This document shows, piece by piece, positions 60,161-64,000 of a stretch of DNA of 64,000 bases (the stretch's first letter is position 1; every line of letters begins with the position of its first letter). Made by a program: the position numbers and the translations under genes. Origin of the DNA: Euwallacea fornicatus (taxonomy: Eukaryota; Arthropoda; Insecta; Coleoptera; Curculionidae); the NCBI RefSeq assembly GCF_040115645.1, contig NC_089544.1:5394001-5458000 (forward strand), given 5' to 3'. Under the pieces are notes generated by a model, which was given only the letters and a program-made list of their open reading frames with translations, ran no database searches and was not told where the DNA came from.

Positions 60161-63100
60161 TTCGTTCAAGAATCAATTTTGAAAAAATTATAGAAAATAC
60201 GCCGGATATTTTAAATCCCCCTGTGGGATTTTTAAAATTAGTTTACGTACGAGGTTTTCTAACATTTTCTCTTGAGGTCGAGTCAAATCGCATTTATATG
60301 TTATTTACATGTTTTTCAAATTGTACCAATAAATTTACATTATGCAGTTGACTCCGAGCAATTTATTGGCGACTGTGTTCAATATTTTGTTTAGATTAAA
60401 TATTTGACATCTCGGTTAACATTAAAATTAAATAGAACTCATAAATAAACCGTTTTCGAACTACCACTAATGATTAAGTGCTTACACTCATTATTCACAA
60501 ATGAGAGCTTAATGAATCACGTCATATTTGCCTATCATTGGAGATAATAGTTCTTCCTGCTTCTTTGCGAGATTTTTGAAGATTAATGATTCATCAGGGC
60601 ATAACCAGCAATTACCCCGCATTATATCAGATATCCCAAAGGTACTGTATAAGAGCTGAGTGGTTGTTGTCACAGTTTTTACCTCTTCACTCTTCAAGTT
60701 TTTCTTATAAAGCGATTTAAGTAGTGTAGGTTTTTCTAACGGGATGCCGTTAGCTTATTAAAGCATTCCAAAACAAAAACTAGCCAAGAGCGTTCTGAGT
60801 GAATCTTTTTCGAATACTCTCCAGCTTAATTGGATTGGACAATTTAATTAGGTTCATTTGCGACTATTTATGGGTTCATAAATCTTTCGTATTGATGCTG
60901 ACAGTGAGTAATGATCCAGAGAATCTAACGGGTTTGCGGCAAAAATTGGGTGATCAAACTCCTTCTTCAAAGAAAAAATAAATTAAAATTTAGTCGTTCC
61001 AAAATACAAAGTAATTCAGTTTTTCGAATGAGGTGTGACAAGTTTGTTTTATGCATCTTGATACGGCATAAGTCCGGTGGAGACGTTGAATTTATTATGG
61101 TCGTTAATGTGGATGATTTTGATCGGTAATTGCCTCCAACAACCAATAAATTGGTGATAATGATAATCAGAGTTGAAAATTGAACTGGAAATACTGTTAC
61201 AAAGCCTGATTCCACGCGAAAAAAACGTATTTTGTTTTTATCAGATCTCATATAAAGTCCATATATTAAAGGAATTGTAGTGGTGGGCTAATTAGGATTG
61301 GAGATGAAATTGCCATCATTATGATACATCTGATTATCATCATCAAGGTTTCCTGTAGAATACACCTCAGCCTTTTTTTTAGAACCATTGAAAGAGTCGC
61401 TATTAAAATTAGGTCCTGAAATATTTTGTGAGACGCAATATTGTTGCTTCTATGTTAAAGTACCATCAGATTTTCAATAGAACATCCTAAGTTATTAGTA
61501 TTTTCCATCCATTGATTTGAAGTTATAGAACCTTAACTGACTCTCAAAATTTACAAATCACCTACAATTTATTTGAAATGATCGGAAAGGCAATTTTAAT
61601 CATATGTTAATTTTTCAAAAATTATTTCCAAAAGCCCAGGGATTTTTCATTATTTAATGCATCGAATTTAATGCAACACGTAACCGAGCTAAAATTGGAC
61701 TTACCGATCATTTAAATACACAATAAGCTCCATATTAAAACCGAATTTTTTGAATTCGAATGAGGTAATACCTAATGCAACATCATATTTTACTGAAAAT
61801 ATCTCAATTTGACGAATGTCCAGCCTGATGAGGATGAAGTGAGGTTAATTTGAAATATAATTTTAAACATAACATCGTTTAGCTTGACATTTTTTTGGTG
61901 AAAGGTGAAAATATTTAGATAATGGAATATGCAATCAGAATTGTTAATTTTTAAAATTCAAGATAAGAACAATTTTTTCCAGAAAAATTCGAAATTTAAA
62001 AATAAAATTAAAGATATGGCATGGTAATATAAGACCCACAAGCCTTCTTGCTTTGATTATTGTAACACGGCATGACTACATCGAAAGAGACACAAAATTT
62101 TTAAATTCTGCTTTTTCTTCGTGTATAAGGAGGATTCGACATCAAAAATCTTCGTAAGAGACCGGAGACAGCTCTGTCAACTTTAGGAAATATTGTAACA
62201 TTTCAAAAAGAAAATTTTCTCTGGATGTCAAGAACTGATTTCTCAGTACCCCTCACATGCATATAACCTGATATGATCTTTGTAGAATAAGAAGGGCCCT
62301 CGTAATTAATGTCTGCTATATACAGGGGGAATATTAAATTTAATATTCCTTCTCGCTACACAACCAGGACATAAATCTAGCTTGGCCATGGGATCATGTC
62401 CTTCTCCCTTAGTGAAATATTCATGAATCCCACACCACAAAAAGTAACTAAAGGCAACTTTTTATATTTTACAAAATAAATATTGATGCATTTTAATTTT
62501 CTGAAAAGGTGGTCCAAACTTGGACTCGAAAGGTTGGGAACAGTCTCCACTCACACATACAATTTGGCATTGATCATACAAATGAAAAGTCGGCTTTTGG
62601 GACTTACTGTTGAGAAAAGCTGGCTCTGTTATCGAGTTTGGAAATCTTTTAATTCCATGTAATTCTATTAACACCCTGTTTTTCACAAACTTGCAACATT
62701 AAACTCCTTCCTTCAGGGACTCTTGTCACTGTCCCTTTTAACCAGGAATTCAATGTAATTAAATGCATTGTGTTCATTAATGCCTTCCCCCAAAGAGATG
62801 ATTGAGAAACTTTATTACTTTATTTTAATTGTTATTATTAAGTCTTGAATAAATACAAAATATCTTAAAATAGCAAGCGTAACAAAAACGTAGGATTTAT
62901 CGTCTTCACTGCGGTAACTGCTCAGGCTCACATGAGGGAGATTGAACATAAGATTTCGGTAAGGGAACAAGAACATTTACATTGTTTTAAAAAATTCAAG
63001 AGGTCGAATACACAGGACACTAGGTGGACGTTTGTTAATCATTCCTCGTCTACTTGACATGATTTCCCATGTGGGGATAAGATAGAAATTGTCCATGAGG

Positions 63101-63409
63101 TGTGGAAAGAGAGAGAAGTTGGATCTCTTGAAAAAATTCCAGATTGATAGAAAACAAATTCCGGTTTCACTTGTGCCAATGGAGTACTTTTAGTAGGGAA
63201 CCGCAATTTAATATTTTGCAAATTGAAGGACGTGTCTAGTTGAGATAGAAGTAAAAAAAATAAATAAACATAAACATTCTCAGAGCTGACCACCGCCTAA
63301 CAACGATGAAATCGTCCAGTTTGGTACTACATTTGAGCGCAGTGTAAGTATAGTTTAACCTCTTGTAATTGTGTCTCGAGTAATATTTGCAGGTTTTTAT
63401 CGTTTAATG
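60161..63409. other. Unassigned 3.2-kb stretch
   Basis: No gene or complete element recognised. A minus-strand 84-codon frame (63039-63293) starts with a hydrophobic run (VYVYLFFLLLSQLD) that looks signal-peptide-like, but the rest has no known features. Other short frames (60509-60697, 60967-61251, 62462-62686) are unremarkable. Confidence 0.4.
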
Positions 63410-63411
63410 TA

Positions 63412-64000
63412 CAGTAGAATTAGGCAATAACGAACTTTGAAGACACGTGGCCTGTCATTTGTTATATGCGGAAGTTCGTTATAGGCGATCGAAGAAAAAG
63501 CTTGCTGATTCTAAATTTCTGTTTTAACCAAACGCCAAATGATAAAATTTTTCATTGTAGTAAATAGGTATTGTTAAATGAACAAAAATTTTAGGTAAAA
63601 TGGAAGTTTACGTAAAAAGAAGTCTGTAATTTGACTCTGCACCTTGCGGTGTTTTAATATCTCTTCAGTTATTTTGTTTTGCAAAAGGTCTGTCGCATTT
63701 AAAAAGTTTTCATTTTCTGTATCGATCATCTATACATAATATGGAACAATCTTCAAAATAGAAAGGGTTTGTTGAGCTGTGGAGATTAAAACCTCATCAT
63801 TCTTGTCAACTTCCTCCTCATCACTCGAACCGTTTTTAGATTGATCATTAGCAGTTATTTGAACAACGTAAATATCTTTAGAAAGTTCAGCAATTTCCAC
63901 GTGTTCATTAATCACATCGTGTTCATTTAAGTTAATTTCTTTAAAATCAGAAATGTGCTGGTTTTTAGCCCATTCGTTTAAATCTCCTGCAGCTCCCTTA
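63412..64000 (-). mobile_element. pogo/Tigger-like element, 3' part, running off the window
   Basis: The left tip CAGTAGAATTAGGCAATAAC, with CGAAC following, stands directly after TA (63410-63411). Its CAGT-GAA...ATAACGAAC shape matches pogo/Tigger terminal repeats. A further GAAGTTCGTTATAGGCGATC at 63470-63489 resembles the tip in inverted orientation. The transposase C-terminus reads toward this end on the minus strand, as expected if this is the 3' terminus. The 5' half lies beyond 64000. Confidence 0.75.
63730..63999 (-). CDS. pogo/Tigger-like transposase, C-terminal 89 codons (partial)
   Basis: The minus strand is open from the window edge to a stop at 63730-63732. It reads GAAGDLNEWAKNQHISDF, then EINLNEHDVINEHVEIAE, an acidic run GSSDEEEVDKNDE, and ISTAQQTLSILKIVPYYV. 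A Trp-containing segment followed by an acidic tail and a final short helical segment is how pogo/Tigger (DDE_1, CENP-B/jerky-like) transposases end. The catalytic DDE core and the CENP-B-type DNA-binding domain would lie upstream, outside the window. This is the only transposase frame here without a visible lesion, so the element may be fairly young, or it may be a domesticated copy; the part seen cannot tell. The identification relies on the nearby pogo-type TIR as much as on the protein. Confidence 0.6.
   Translation of the reverse strand, partial: KGAAGDLNEWAKNQHISDFKEINLNEHDVINEHVEIAELSKDIYVVQITANDQSKNGSSDEEEVDKNDEVLISTAQQTLSILKIVPYYV

Noticed and set aside
1..64000. Search for tRNA, 5S rRNA and U6 genes.
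   Set aside because: GGTTCGA-type B-box look-alikes (for example near 11855 and 40327) have no A box or cloverleaf; no 5S or U6 core was seen.
1..64000. CRISPR arrays, operons, integrases or other prokaryotic systems.
   Set aside because: No regularly spaced identical repeats and no bacterial-style gene packing; the sequence is eukaryotic in character.

Overview
This window looks like a stretch of an insect (at least arthropod) nuclear genome: AT-rich, mostly non-coding, with no dense gene order, operons or ribosome-binding sites, and carrying only cut-and-paste DNA transposons of animal type. I found no host gene that I can name. Two short open regions may be host exons or exon fossils: a minus-strand candidate exon at 32883-33145 and a plus-strand C2H2 zinc-finger-like frame at 38983-39168. 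The species cannot be fixed from the sequence; the mix of Tc1, mariner, DD41D, hAT and pogo elements suits many insects.

Layout. 1-5.2 kb: unassigned sequence with one candidate MITE and a diverged 144-bp tandem repeat. 5.2-7.8 kb: a 225-bp hairpin MITE, then a decayed Tc1-like element (5985-7793) whose interior is split by a 947-bp foldback element. 12.0-13.2 kb: a complete but dead mariner, minus strand, with both TIRs and TA flanks. 19.0-20.7 kb: a dead Tc1 element with long inverted repeats. 24.0-25.1 kb: an internally deleted hAT (Charlie-like) element. 28.7 kb: a transposase scrap. 35.4-37.6 kb: a DD41D IS630/Tc1/mariner element with terminal inverted repeats of about 278 bp. 37.8-38.9 kb and 50.4-51.5 kb: two copies of one TA-flanked long-TIR non-autonomous family, the second inserted into a dead Tc1 element (48856-51624) and splitting its right TIR. 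53.8-54.4 kb: another TA-flanked MITE. 58.9-60.2 kb: an ancient, diverged tandem array. 63.4 kb to the end: the 3' part of a pogo/Tigger-like element, with an intact partial reading frame running out of the window.

How the parts relate. Nearly all recognisable elements belong to the IS630/Tc1/mariner/pogo superfamily and are flanked by TA. Several non-autonomous elements and the DD41D element share a CAGGGTG-like tip. The inference, not shown directly, is that transposases of the DD41D kind moved the smaller elements. All transposase frames examined are broken except the partial pogo frame at the right edge. Between the elements lie kilobases without recognisable content, including some patches of higher GC that could be conserved non-coding elements or exons and need comparative data. 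Element boundaries given to the base were set from TIR tips and flanking TA; all identity statements are by-eye estimates.
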